From Verrucomicrobiales bacterium (lineage in GTDB: Bacteria; Verrucomicrobiota; Verrucomicrobiia; Verrucomicrobiales; Verrucomicrobiaceae), in contig DMMK01000550.1 in the NCBI GenBank assembly GCA_003453085.1, positions 1-5,241 of the forward strand: a stretch of 5,241 nt of DNA, given 5' to 3'. Positions 1 through 5,241 of this stretch are shown piece after piece. Numbering within the stretch: the first letter of the stretch is position 1; the number at the start of each line of letters is the position of its first letter. The notes under the pieces are model-generated. The model was not told the origin of the DNA. It worked only from the letters and a program-made list of their open reading frames with translations, and did no database searches. A program made the position numbers and the translations under genes.

Positions 1-136
1 CAAGACTCCTCAGTTCCACGGCGAGGCACTCTTCGTAAGCATCCCTCGTCAGTCCAGTCCCCAGGGTCGCATGCACTTGCATGCAGGCGCGGATGACGAT
101 GTGGGGCAGGTCTTGAGCGTCCAGGATCGCAGTCAT
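1..136 (-). CDS. GxxExxY-type protein (PDDEXK_3-like family), N-terminal part, truncated by window edge
   Basis: Reading the minus strand from an ATG at 136-134 gives 45 codons without a stop up to the window edge, so only the N-terminus is present. It begins MTAILDAQDLPHIVIRACM, continues with VHATLGTGL, then TRDAYEECLAVELRSL. This matches the opening of the GxxExxY family (PDDEXK_3-like, Pfam PF13366), in which an amphipathic helix with 'VH..LG.GL' is followed by 'ExxYEECLxxEL'. The start is well bounded because an in-frame stop (TGA, 142-140) lies one codon upstream. The family's namesake Glu is Arg here (G-L-T-R-D-A-Y), a difference read directly from the sequence. The molecular role of the family is not well established; a nuclease-like fold is the usual prediction, and its catalytic residues would lie outside the window. 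The gene is divergent from dhaL and shares a 211-bp spacer with it. Confidence 0.8.
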   Translation of the reverse strand, partial: MTAILDAQDLPHIVIRACMQVHATLGTGLTRDAYEECLAVELRSL

Positions 137-301
137 AGGTCAGGGGCCTTTGTCAGGGCGGGTCTCTTTGGACGCGGCCCGCGCCGGTGAGTCCTCCATG
201 CCACCGAGCAAGCTATGAAAATCACCCTGCCTGTCAAAGATTCCACCCCTTTATTTTTGCAGCTTTCGGTTTCATCCTATGTCAGCTCATCATCGGTCTC
301 A

Positions 302-320
302 CTTTGAGCTTTGAACTTTG
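302..320. repeat. Short tandem heptamer CTTTGA(G/A), about 2.7 copies, upstream of dhaL
   Basis: Bases 302-320 read CTTTGAG, CTTTGAA, CTTTG: a 7-nt unit repeated nearly three times, ending 27 nt before the dhaL ATG. The position fits a leader or operator element, but 7-nt spacing does not match one helical turn, and TTGAGC/TTGAAC have no well-spaced -10 partner. It may be chance sequence. No other clear signal was found in the 137-347 spacer. Confidence 0.3.
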
Positions 321-347
321 CCCAGGGATCTCTAAAACTCCTCTGTC

Positions 348-983
348 ATGCCAAAAAACAGCCTTTCCAAAGAAGAAGTCAAATCCATGCTCCTGCTTGC
401 CTGCGAGCGCATCATCGCGGCTGAGCCAGAACTTTCAGAAGCGGATCGAAACCTGGGCGATGGGGACCATGGGCTGGGCATGGAGCGTGGCATGAAAGCC
501 GCCACCGAGAAGCTTCAGTCCGGTGAGGTGGAGTCCGTCGAAAAAGCATTTTCCTCCGTCGGCATGGCCATGATGAGCAGCATGGGCGGTGCCTCTGGCG
601 CCATTTTTGGGACCTTTTTCCGCAACGGCGGCAAGGCTCTCAATGGCCTGGAAACTTTCGATGCCGCCGCCCTCGCCGCCTTTTTGCAGGCAGGTGTGGA
701 GGGCGTGAAACAGCGCGGTGGCGCTGCGGTGGGTGACAAGACCGTGGTGGATGCCATGCAGCCAGCTGCTGAAAAGGCTGCCGAGGTGACAGATCAGCCC
801 TTGGCCGAAGCCTTGGGCGCTGTCCATGACGCATCCCTGGCAGGTCTGGAAGCCAGCAAAAGCATGATCGCCAAATTTGGCCGCGCTAAAACCCTCGGCG
901 AAGCCTGCCTGGGTTTCCCGGATGCCGGGGCCCTTTCCGTCACCGTCATCCTGGGGGCGATGAAGGACTATGTGAATGCGTAG
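348..983 (+). CDS. dhaL: Dihydroxyacetone kinase subunit DhaL (DAK2 domain, ATP/ADP-binding)
   Basis: This 211-residue protein is a complete single-domain DhaL/DAK2 protein, close to the usual length of about 210. DhaL is a cytoplasmic helical-barrel domain that binds nucleotide through Mg ions. In PTS-type systems ADP stays bound and is rephosphorylated by DhaM; in other kinases ATP is used directly, and the phosphate goes to dihydroxyacetone or a related ketose held by DhaK. Visible motifs are D33-x4-D38-x-D40 within NLGDGDHG (the Mg-binding aspartates), MGGASGAIFGTFF at 79-91 (nucleotide-binding loop), GGAAVGDKTVVDAMQPA at 124-140, and GRAKTLGE at 178-185 followed by GFPDAGALS at 189-197. 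All hallmark residues look intact. The ATG is fixed by an in-frame TAA at 333-335, and the upstream Shine-Dalgarno is weak. There is no dhaK or dhaM in the window. The gene ends 6 bp from the convergent peptidase gene. The family call is strong; the true substrate (dihydroxyacetone or another ketose/tetrose) is not determined by this subunit. Confidence 0.93.
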   Translation: MPKNSLSKEEVKSMLLLACERIIAAEPELSEADRNLGDGDHGLGMERGMKAATEKLQSGEVESVEKAFSSVGMAMMSSMGGASGAIFGTFFRNGGKALNGLETFDAAALAAFLQAGVEGVKQRGGAAVGDKTVVDAMQPAAEKAAEVTDQPLAEALGAVHDASLAGLEASKSMIAKFGRAKTLGEACLGFPDAGALSVTVILGAMKDYVNA

Positions 984-989
984 GCTTTG

Positions 990-3581
990 TTACGGCGGCC
1001 AGTTGCGCAGCATCTCATGCCCTTCGCGGAAGCGGGGGGCCAGCATCAGGGCATCCAGAAGATGTTTTTTGGCGAGTGCCCGGTCTTGAGTGATTAGCAG
1101 TTTGGCCAGGCGGTAATGCGTCTGTGCAGCCCCGGAGGGATCTAGCAGCAGCACGCGGCGGTAGGCTGCGGTGGCTTCTTCCGTCTGCCCCTGGGCTTCG
1201 GCTGCTTCAGCGAGGGCTTGCTGCGGTGTGCGGAGGAAGGGATTCAGCGCTAGGGCCTGTCGCGCCAGTGTCTGTAGGGAGGACCAGTCCTTGCGGTTGC
1301 GATCCTCCTCAATCAAACGCAGGAACACAGGCATGGCGCTGCTCTCATGGGTGGCGATGTGGCGCAGCACCTGCAGTTCCTCCTCTTTTCGTTCCAGCTT
1401 CCGCAGGGCTGCGGCCTTGATCTGGTAGCCGCTTTCAGCACCGGTGTCTTCTGGCACCAGGAGAATGAGCTGTTCAGCCGTTTTGAGGGCCTCCTCCCAC
1501 TTTTCCTCCTGCATCATCAGTTCGGCATACTGGCGTGTGGCAGGCAAGTTGGAGGGATGTTTGGCCCGGTAGGTCGCCAGAGAGTCGCGGTCCAGCGGAT
1601 TGAGTTCGTCCGGACCGGGTTTCTCCCAGTCGGCCAGGGCTCCAAATTGCTTCAAGGCCTGCTCTTTCAGTTGAGCTTCAAAATCCTTTTCCAGTTTCCC
1701 GATGTCCGCAGTATGGGCGGCGAGGGCCTCATTGATGCGTTTGCCGGCAGCCAGATCATTGAGAATGCGCTGAAGCGATTCCGGGCCAAAACGCTCCAAC
1801 AACCAGGCCACCACCTGGCTGGATTGGAAGTAGGCAAACATCAGGTGGTCCTCATCTTTGGCGTTCAGGAACGCGCTGGTGAGCTGTCCCACGGGGGTAA
1901 TGGCGTCGTCTTCCAGGATCATCTGGCGAAACTGCGCATTCATCTTCATCCCCCAGGCCGGATTTTGCAGGCTCTCCTCATGAACGCTGATGCCTTCGCT
2001 CAGCCAGCGGGGCATTTTGTTCCGCGTCAGGGTGAGCGTGACGACGTGGCAGAACTCATGCCAGAGAGTGGATTCCCAGTTGTTCCTCCCATGGGCCAGG
2101 CTTCCGGGGCTGTTCATGGTGATGACGGTGCCAAAGCACACGCCCAGCAGGCCCTGTCCGCCCAGGCTGCCGAAGGTGCGGATGGCAAAGTCCTGCTGGG
2201 CCCCAAAAAACTCCACCATCACCGGCCGCTTTAATTCCAGTCCATACTTGGGGCAGAGCACGGACTTGGCCTCCCGCAGCAAGGCCAGCGCGCGCTCACC
2301 ATAGATGGGCCAGTCGCGCTTGGGCATCTTCAAAATGAAGTCATCATAGCTCTTCGTCACGTAGCCGTTCATCTCCTTTTCCAGGAGACCAATGTTGTGG
2401 GCCTGGATGTTGTAGCCGTCCTGTTCGCGGATCTCGGCAGCCAGTTTCCACGCCTCCTCTTCTTCTCCCAGGCGCAGCAGGTCATGGCAGAGCTGCACCT
2501 TTGCGGGCAGAAAGCCAGGGTTAAATGCCAGGGCCTGGCGCTGGTGTGCCTGGCCCTCGGCAAAGCGGTAAGCCCGTGAAATTACCCGGCCCAGAATATG
2601 ATCCATCTGCGGATTTTTCGCCCAGCGTTCCAGGCCCTGCTCCCGCGCTGCCTTGACCTTTGCTTCGCCCGCTGCACTGAGGTGTGCCACCGCAGCCCGC
2701 AGGGCCCAGGCTTTGGGGCAGTTTTCCTGCACATCCAGGACTTTCTGGATCGCGGCCTCGGCCTCCATGAATTTCTCGGCGCCAATCAGCATCTCCGCCT
2801 GCATCAGGTACGGCTCAGCCAGCACCGGATTCAGCTCCAGTGCCCGGGTGATGTTTTCCATCTGTTTTTCTCGGTCGCTGCTGGCAAAGGCCTGTGCCAG
2901 ACCAGCGCGCAATCGGGCCGTCTCCCCATGCGCCTTCAGCCCGGCACGGAAGACATCAGCAGCGCGTGCATCATCCTCCTTCGTCAGGGCCAGATGGCCC
3001 TCTGCCAGGTAGGCGTTTTCCAGCTTGGGATCTTTCTTCTGCGCTACCTTGAAATATTGCTCGATCACCTTTTTGGCATCCGCTCCGAGGGCCAAGGCCG
3101 CCTGTCCCAGCGATACCCACTCCTGCGCGCTGCGGTCCTTGGGCTGCTTGGTTTTAGCGGCGGCATTCACAGCGGCCAGCGCTTGGTCGGCGATGTCCTG
3201 CCTCCCCAGCCGCTGGGCGTTTTCATGCTGCAGCATCAGCAGCTCCAGGTTCTCAGGGAAGGTCTTGATGGCCAGTGGCACCTCATCTCGGGCGGTTTCC
3301 TCCTGGCCCTGATACATCAGCGCCTGCACCCGTATCAGCCGCCATTCAGGGGCCTTCATGCCGCGCTGGATGGCCGCCTCGCAGATGCGCCCGCAGAGCT
3401 CGTACTCTCCTTTGGCCAGCATCTGCGCCACGGGTGCCAGATTGCGGTCCTCGAACAGCCGGTCGAGATCCAGCTCCTGCGCCCGTGAGGGAAGCAACAG
3501 CGAGCAACCGGCGGCGATCAGAAGGAGAGTTCGGCAGCGCATGGCAGTAGGCACAGCACAGAACGTGCGCAGCCGGCGCAT
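990..3581 (-). CDS. Secreted TPR protein with a peptidase MA-like (gluzincin HExxH) domain
   Basis: This 863-residue protein is probably an exported zinc metallopeptidase flanked by TPR arrays. The N-terminus carries Arg-rich residues, then the hydrophobic TLLLIAAGCSLLLP (18-31) and a signal peptidase I-like site, SRA-QE (32-36). The Cys at 26 lies in AAGC, a poor lipobox. TPR-like helix pairs fill roughly 50-400, with typical 'ALELNP..AEPYL..AE.L', 'A...QKVLDV' and 'QALAFNP' units. The peptidase MA-like domain spans about 430-640: VMVEFFG at 454-460, G(L)LGVCFG at 477-484, NW at 501-502, the zinc motif HEFCH at 508-512, and the probable third ligand E529 in WLSEG, a gluzincin spacing. TPRs resume at about 675-860 ('QALALNP', 'YRRVLLLDPSG'). 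An ATG at 3542 (residue 14) would leave a more compact signal peptide, but GGAGGA is found only before the 3581 start. The gene is monocistronic and convergent with dhaL. Activity and substrate are not known; similar TPR/DUF1570-like proteins are common in Planctomycetes and Verrucomicrobia. Confidence 0.88.
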   Translation of the reverse strand: MRRLRTFCAVPTAMRCRTLLLIAAGCSLLLPSRAQELDLDRLFEDRNLAPVAQMLAKGEYELCGRICEAAIQRGMKAPEWRLIRVQALMYQGQEETARDEVPLAIKTFPENLELLMLQHENAQRLGRQDIADQALAAVNAAAKTKQPKDRSAQEWVSLGQAALALGADAKKVIEQYFKVAQKKDPKLENAYLAEGHLALTKEDDARAADVFRAGLKAHGETARLRAGLAQAFASSDREKQMENITRALELNPVLAEPYLMQAEMLIGAEKFMEAEAAIQKVLDVQENCPKAWALRAAVAHLSAAGEAKVKAAREQGLERWAKNPQMDHILGRVISRAYRFAEGQAHQRQALAFNPGFLPAKVQLCHDLLRLGEEEEAWKLAAEIREQDGYNIQAHNIGLLEKEMNGYVTKSYDDFILKMPKRDWPIYGERALALLREAKSVLCPKYGLELKRPVMVEFFGAQQDFAIRTFGSLGGQGLLGVCFGTVITMNSPGSLAHGRNNWESTLWHEFCHVVTLTLTRNKMPRWLSEGISVHEESLQNPAWGMKMNAQFRQMILEDDAITPVGQLTSAFLNAKDEDHLMFAYFQSSQVVAWLLERFGPESLQRILNDLAAGKRINEALAAHTADIGKLEKDFEAQLKEQALKQFGALADWEKPGPDELNPLDRDSLATYRAKHPSNLPATRQYAELMMQEEKWEEALKTAEQLILLVPEDTGAESGYQIKAAALRKLERKEEELQVLRHIATHESSAMPVFLRLIEEDRNRKDWSSLQTLARQALALNPFLRTPQQALAEAAEAQGQTEEATAAYRRVLLLDPSGAAQTHYRLAKLLITQDRALAKKHLLDALMLAPRFREGHEMLRNWPP

Positions 3582-3592
3582 TCCTGCGGGAA

Positions 3593-3598
3593 TCCTCC
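3593..3598 (-). promoter_or_regulatory. Shine-Dalgarno GGAGGA for the TPR-peptidase gene
   Basis: The minus strand reads GGAGGA here, 11 nt before the ATG at 3581. The spacing is slightly long but usable. No comparable site precedes the internal ATG at 3542, so this element is the main reason for preferring the longer start. Confidence 0.5.
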
Positions 3599-3704
3599 GC
3601 CGAGCTCAGGCTTCTTAGTCTGCTTTATTCTGCCCTGCGTCAGGATATTGGATGCTTGTTTTGAAAATGCCGTGTCCATGATAGCTGGGATGCATGCTGT
3701 GGGA

Positions 3705-3719
3705 TCACGCTTGGCGTGA
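3705..3719. promoter_or_regulatory. Perfect dyad TCACGC-ttg-GCGTGA, candidate operator
   Basis: Two 6-bp half sites in perfect inverted symmetry around a 3-nt centre lie in the spacer between the peptidase gene (ATG 124 nt away on the minus strand) and the terminator of the sigma cluster. There is no T-run on either side, so it is not an intrinsic terminator. Size and location suit a homodimeric regulator controlling the peptidase gene. No regulator is identified, and no clear -35/-10 pair was found in the 3582-3771 spacer. Chance occurrence cannot be excluded. Confidence 0.35.
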
Positions 3720-3771
3720 AGGGCTCAGCCTCGGAATTAACTGCTAGCTTGGCCAGGGACGGGGGTAGGCA

Positions 3772-3807
3772 CAAAAATGGGGAATGCATTTCATACGCAT
3801 TCCCCAT
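3772..3807 (-). terminator. Intrinsic terminator of the folB-sigma-anti-sigma cluster
   Basis: On the minus strand an 11-bp perfect stem (ATGGGGAATGC at 3807-3797, pairing with GCATTCCCCAT at 3787-3777) encloses a 9-nt loop and is followed at once by TTTTTGT (T-run complementary to 3777-3772). It lies about 40 bp after the stop of the anti-sigma-like gene, as expected for Rho-independent termination. It insulates the downstream peptidase gene, which therefore needs its own promoter in the spacer. The plus-strand side lacks a T-run, so termination is one-directional. Confidence 0.9.
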
Positions 3808-3847
3808 CAGTGAGTGAGAGTCCGGAATCGGACAATGAATTTTCGTT

Positions 3848-4354
3848 TCAGCGGCCAAAGTCGCTGATAGGCAGCAGCTCGGTGGAGATCGGAGACAGAT
3901 TTCCAGAGGAGGCTGCCAGTTCGTCACCTTCAAAGTGGCGGCTCAGCAGGATGCCTTCGATTTCCAAGGTCTGATCCTGGGGAAGAGCCTCTTTGATCAG
4001 CTCACTGTCCACTGCAAAGGACGGCTGATTTTGTAGGACTGAAGGCATGGGACCATCCGCAGCGAGGGCGAATTGAGCGCCCTGATGAGAGCTGGAACCG
4101 ATGACACCCAAGGTGCCCCAGGCTGCCACGATGGCAAAGGCGGCGGTTGCCGTGGCGGTGGCCCATTTTGGCGAAATCACATCGCTAAAAAACGTGTTCA
4201 CACGCTCCCAGAGAAGACCCCGGGCAGACTGGCGCAGCAGTTCCGAACGTTGGCGTTCGCGGAACTGGGTCACAAAATCTTCCACAAAATCATCACCAGG
4301 AGTCTCATACTGTTTCAGACGAAGCAGCCTTTGGATGTTTTCGAATTCGTTCAT
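3848..4354 (-). CDS. Putative anti-sigma factor: small single-pass membrane protein downstream of ECF sigma
   Basis: This 168-residue protein has no motif I can name with certainty. The anti-sigma role is inferred from position, since it lies 49 nt downstream of an ECF sigma gene and shares its terminator, and from architecture. Residues 1-63 are charged and helical, with an Asp/Glu-rich patch (ETPGDDFVEDFV, 17-28) followed by an Arg-rich stretch (FRERQRSELLRQSARG, 31-46), suited to a cytoplasmic sigma-binding segment. A hydrophobic span at about 64-86 (AFAIVAAWGTLGVIG) is a likely transmembrane helix. The remaining residues, about 87-168, are Ser/Pro-rich and probably periplasmic. There is no HxxxCxxC zinc signature, so it is not a typical ZAS-domain anti-sigma factor. 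The ATG at 4354 has no clear Shine-Dalgarno, which may mean translation depends on the upstream gene. It could instead be an unrelated membrane protein of unknown function. Confidence 0.75.
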   Translation of the reverse strand: MNEFENIQRLLRLKQYETPGDDFVEDFVTQFRERQRSELLRQSARGLLWERVNTFFSDVISPKWATATATAAFAIVAAWGTLGVIGSSSHQGAQFALAADGPMPSVLQNQPSFAVDSELIKEALPQDQTLEIEGILLSRHFEGDELAASSGNLSPISTELLPISDFGR

Positions 4355-4403
4355 GGTATTGCGTCGGAGTTGTATCAGGAGCGTATTGTTAGCAGGAACT
4401 GTG

Positions 4404-5084
4404 TCACCTTACAAAATCTTCGAGATATGTCTGGAGAAGCCGATGAGCGTAGAAAAGCCTGGATCTCACAGTTCCTTCTGACACTCCGAGAATCTTGCTG
4501 ATCTCGTTGTGCTGGAGGCCCTGGACATCGTAGAGAGTCACTACGGTTCGGTGATCTTCCGACAGCTTCATCATGGCGGTGTTCAATCTTTTTTGAAGCT
4601 CATGAATGTTTACCTCCCGCACGGTGTCCCGGTTAGCGGTGGTGATTTTAATGAATTCGGGGTCGTTTTGGATGCCGTTGTCCACGTCATCCAGGCTGAT
4701 TTTGGCATGCCGCCCCCTTTTTTTCAGGAAATTGAGCGTCATGTTCACCGAGATCGAATAGATCCAGGTGTAAAAGGAAGATTTGCCCATGAACCGCTTC
4801 AGTGAGCGGTAGGCTTTGGCAAAGATCTCCTGCAAGAGGTCGGCAGTGTCCTCCCGGTTGGAGGTCATGTTGTACACCAGGCCGTAAAGCTTTGGCGTGT
4901 ATTTGCGGACAAGTTCGTCAAAGGCACGGGTGTCCCCGGCCTGGGCGCGTTCCACCAGCGCCCGATCTTCGGCTGCGCTGCTGCTGGCTGGGGTCTGATC
5001 CGTCGAGGTCTCCATGTTTCCGCTGACCGTGCGATCCGTGTCGCGCGATTCCTTGAGCAAACCATCCATCGGGGATTCAGACAA
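4404..5084 (-). CDS. ECF-family RNA polymerase sigma factor (sigma-70 regions 2 and 4)
   Basis: This is a group 4 (extracytoplasmic function, RpoE-like) sigma factor that directs core RNA polymerase to a specific promoter set. Region 2 spans about 41-122: ALVERAQAGDTRAFDELVRKY at its start, then DLLQEIFAKAYRSLKRF (core binding and -10 recognition) and SSFYTWIYSISVNMTLNFLKKR. A linker of about 40 residues follows. Region 4 (about 162-220) has a helix-turn-helix, LQHNEISKILGVSEGTVRSRL, that would read the -35 element. Region 3 and the long N-terminal region 1 are absent, as expected. The start is uncertain. The longest frame opens at a TTG (5084) with weak AGAAG upstream; ATGs follow at 5069 and 5015, the last with GCGGAAAC before it. 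Residues 1-40 are Ser/Thr-rich and outside the conserved domain, so the 5015 start would still give a full sigma factor. It lies downstream of folB and upstream of the putative anti-sigma gene. Confidence 0.93.
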   Translation of the reverse strand: MSESPMDGLLKESRDTDRTVSGNMETSTDQTPASSSAAEDRALVERAQAGDTRAFDELVRKYTPKLYGLVYNMTSNREDTADLLQEIFAKAYRSLKRFMGKSSFYTWIYSISVNMTLNFLKKRGRHAKISLDDVDNGIQNDPEFIKITTANRDTVREVNIHELQKRLNTAMMKLSEDHRTVVTLYDVQGLQHNEISKILGVSEGTVRSRLFYAHRLLQTYLEDFVR

Positions 5085-5108
5085 GCTTTTCTTCTGGTTG
5101 GGGGTGAA

Positions 5109-5241
5109 TCAGGGGCGGGTCAGGCGGACGGCGACGTGGTCGCATCCAGGCAAGATACGTTTGCGGAGCTGCACTGTGACAGACTTTGCGCCAAACTCGC
5201 TCAATGCGCAGGATGCCATTTCGGCGGCCAGGGTCTCGATG
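5109..5241 (-). CDS. folB: Dihydroneopterin aldolase FolB, C-terminal end (truncated by window edge)
   Basis: The minus strand has an open frame from the window edge to a TGA at 5111-5109, giving the last 43 residues of a protein. They read IETLAAEMASCALSEFG, then AKSVTVQLRKRILPGCDHV and AVRLTRP. This is the FolB C-terminal pattern: a helix beginning 'ETLA..', a strand 'V.V.(R)K' containing the likely catalytic lysine (RKR), 'LPG', then a final strand ending in 'V.(L/I)TR'. FolB converts 7,8-dihydroneopterin to 6-hydroxymethyl-dihydropterin plus glycolaldehyde in cytoplasmic folate synthesis. A related FolX-type epimerase cannot be excluded from this fragment. The stop lies 24 nt before the earliest possible sigma start, so the genes are probably co-transcribed. 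Confidence 0.75.
   Translation of the reverse strand, partial: IETLAAEMASCALSEFGAKSVTVQLRKRILPGCDHVAVRLTRP

Noticed and set aside
69..84. Inverted repeat GCATGCA-ct-TGCATGC
   Set aside because: It lies inside the GxxExxY coding region (residues CMQVHA) and is explained by the codons used there.
148..239. Imperfect inverted pair CTTTGTCAGG (148-157) and CCTGTCAAAG (230-239)
   Set aside because: One mismatch in 10 bp with a 72-nt gap is too weak to claim insertion ends or an operator.
215..307. A 30-residue frame starting MKITLPVKD in the spacer before dhaL
   Set aside because: It lacks a convincing Shine-Dalgarno, ends in a Ser-rich string and resembles nothing recognised. It could be a leader peptide, but the sequence gives no support.
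187..495. Plus-strand 102-codon frame overlapping the start of dhaL
   Set aside because: It runs out of frame into the conserved GDGDHG region of dhaL, has no ribosome-binding site, and has a composition typical of a shadow frame.
1347..3488. Long plus-strand open frames of 295 and 296 codons (1347-2234 and 2598-3488) opposite the peptidase gene
   Set aside because: They are antisense to a gene with clear signal peptide, TPR and HExxH motifs. Their translations show no domain logic and mirror the GC-biased codon pattern of the real gene.
3640..3933. Minus-strand 97-codon frame across the terminator
   Set aside because: It spans a strong intrinsic terminator and overlaps the 3' end of the anti-sigma-like gene in another frame, so it is a chance frame.
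4355..4403. Possible promoter for the anti-sigma-like gene in its 49-nt spacer
   Set aside because: No -35/-10 pair with acceptable spacing is present. Co-transcription with the sigma gene is simpler.

Overview
The window looks like a chromosomal segment from a Gram-negative bacterium of the Planctomycetes-Verrucomicrobia-Chlamydiae group, most likely a Prosthecobacter/Verrucomicrobium-like verrucomicrobium. This placement is inference. It rests on the moderately high GC, the poor Shine-Dalgarno signals at most starts, the style of the GxxExxY-type protein, a large secreted TPR plus peptidase MA-like protein, and an ECF sigma factor followed by a non-zinc, single-pass anti-sigma-like protein. 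No mobile element, tRNA, rRNA or CRISPR array is visible.

Layout, left to right. (1) The 5' part of a GxxExxY (PDDEXK_3-like) gene runs leftwards off the window edge. (2) A 211-bp divergent spacer holds a short CTTTGA-type tandem heptamer repeat. (3) dhaL, a complete DhaL/DAK2 ATP-binding subunit gene, is on the plus strand with no dhaK next to it inside the window. (4) Six bases after dhaL, tail to tail, lies a long minus-strand gene for an exported 863-residue protein: N-terminal TPRs, a gluzincin HExxH...E peptidase MA-like domain, and C-terminal TPRs. (5) A spacer of about 190 bp upstream of that gene contains a perfect TCACGC/GCGTGA dyad. It ends at a strong intrinsic terminator (11-bp perfect stem plus T-run) belonging to the next unit. 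(6) A minus-strand cluster is transcribed right to left: the 3' end of folB (dihydroneopterin aldolase, cut by the window edge), an ECF sigma-70 factor, and a small single-membrane-span protein that is probably its anti-sigma partner. The terminator closes this cluster.

The sigma and anti-sigma-like genes are the clearest functional pair: a cytoplasmic sigma factor and a membrane tether that could release it on an envelope signal. The folB linkage, with only 24 to 93 nt between the genes depending on the sigma start, suggests co-transcription with a folate gene rather than a shared pathway. The dhaL, peptidase and GxxExxY genes show no evident functional link to each other. I found no convincing new multi-gene system. 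The points most worth following up are the unusual anti-sigma-like protein, the orphan dhaL, the TPR-metallopeptidase and the palindrome upstream of it.
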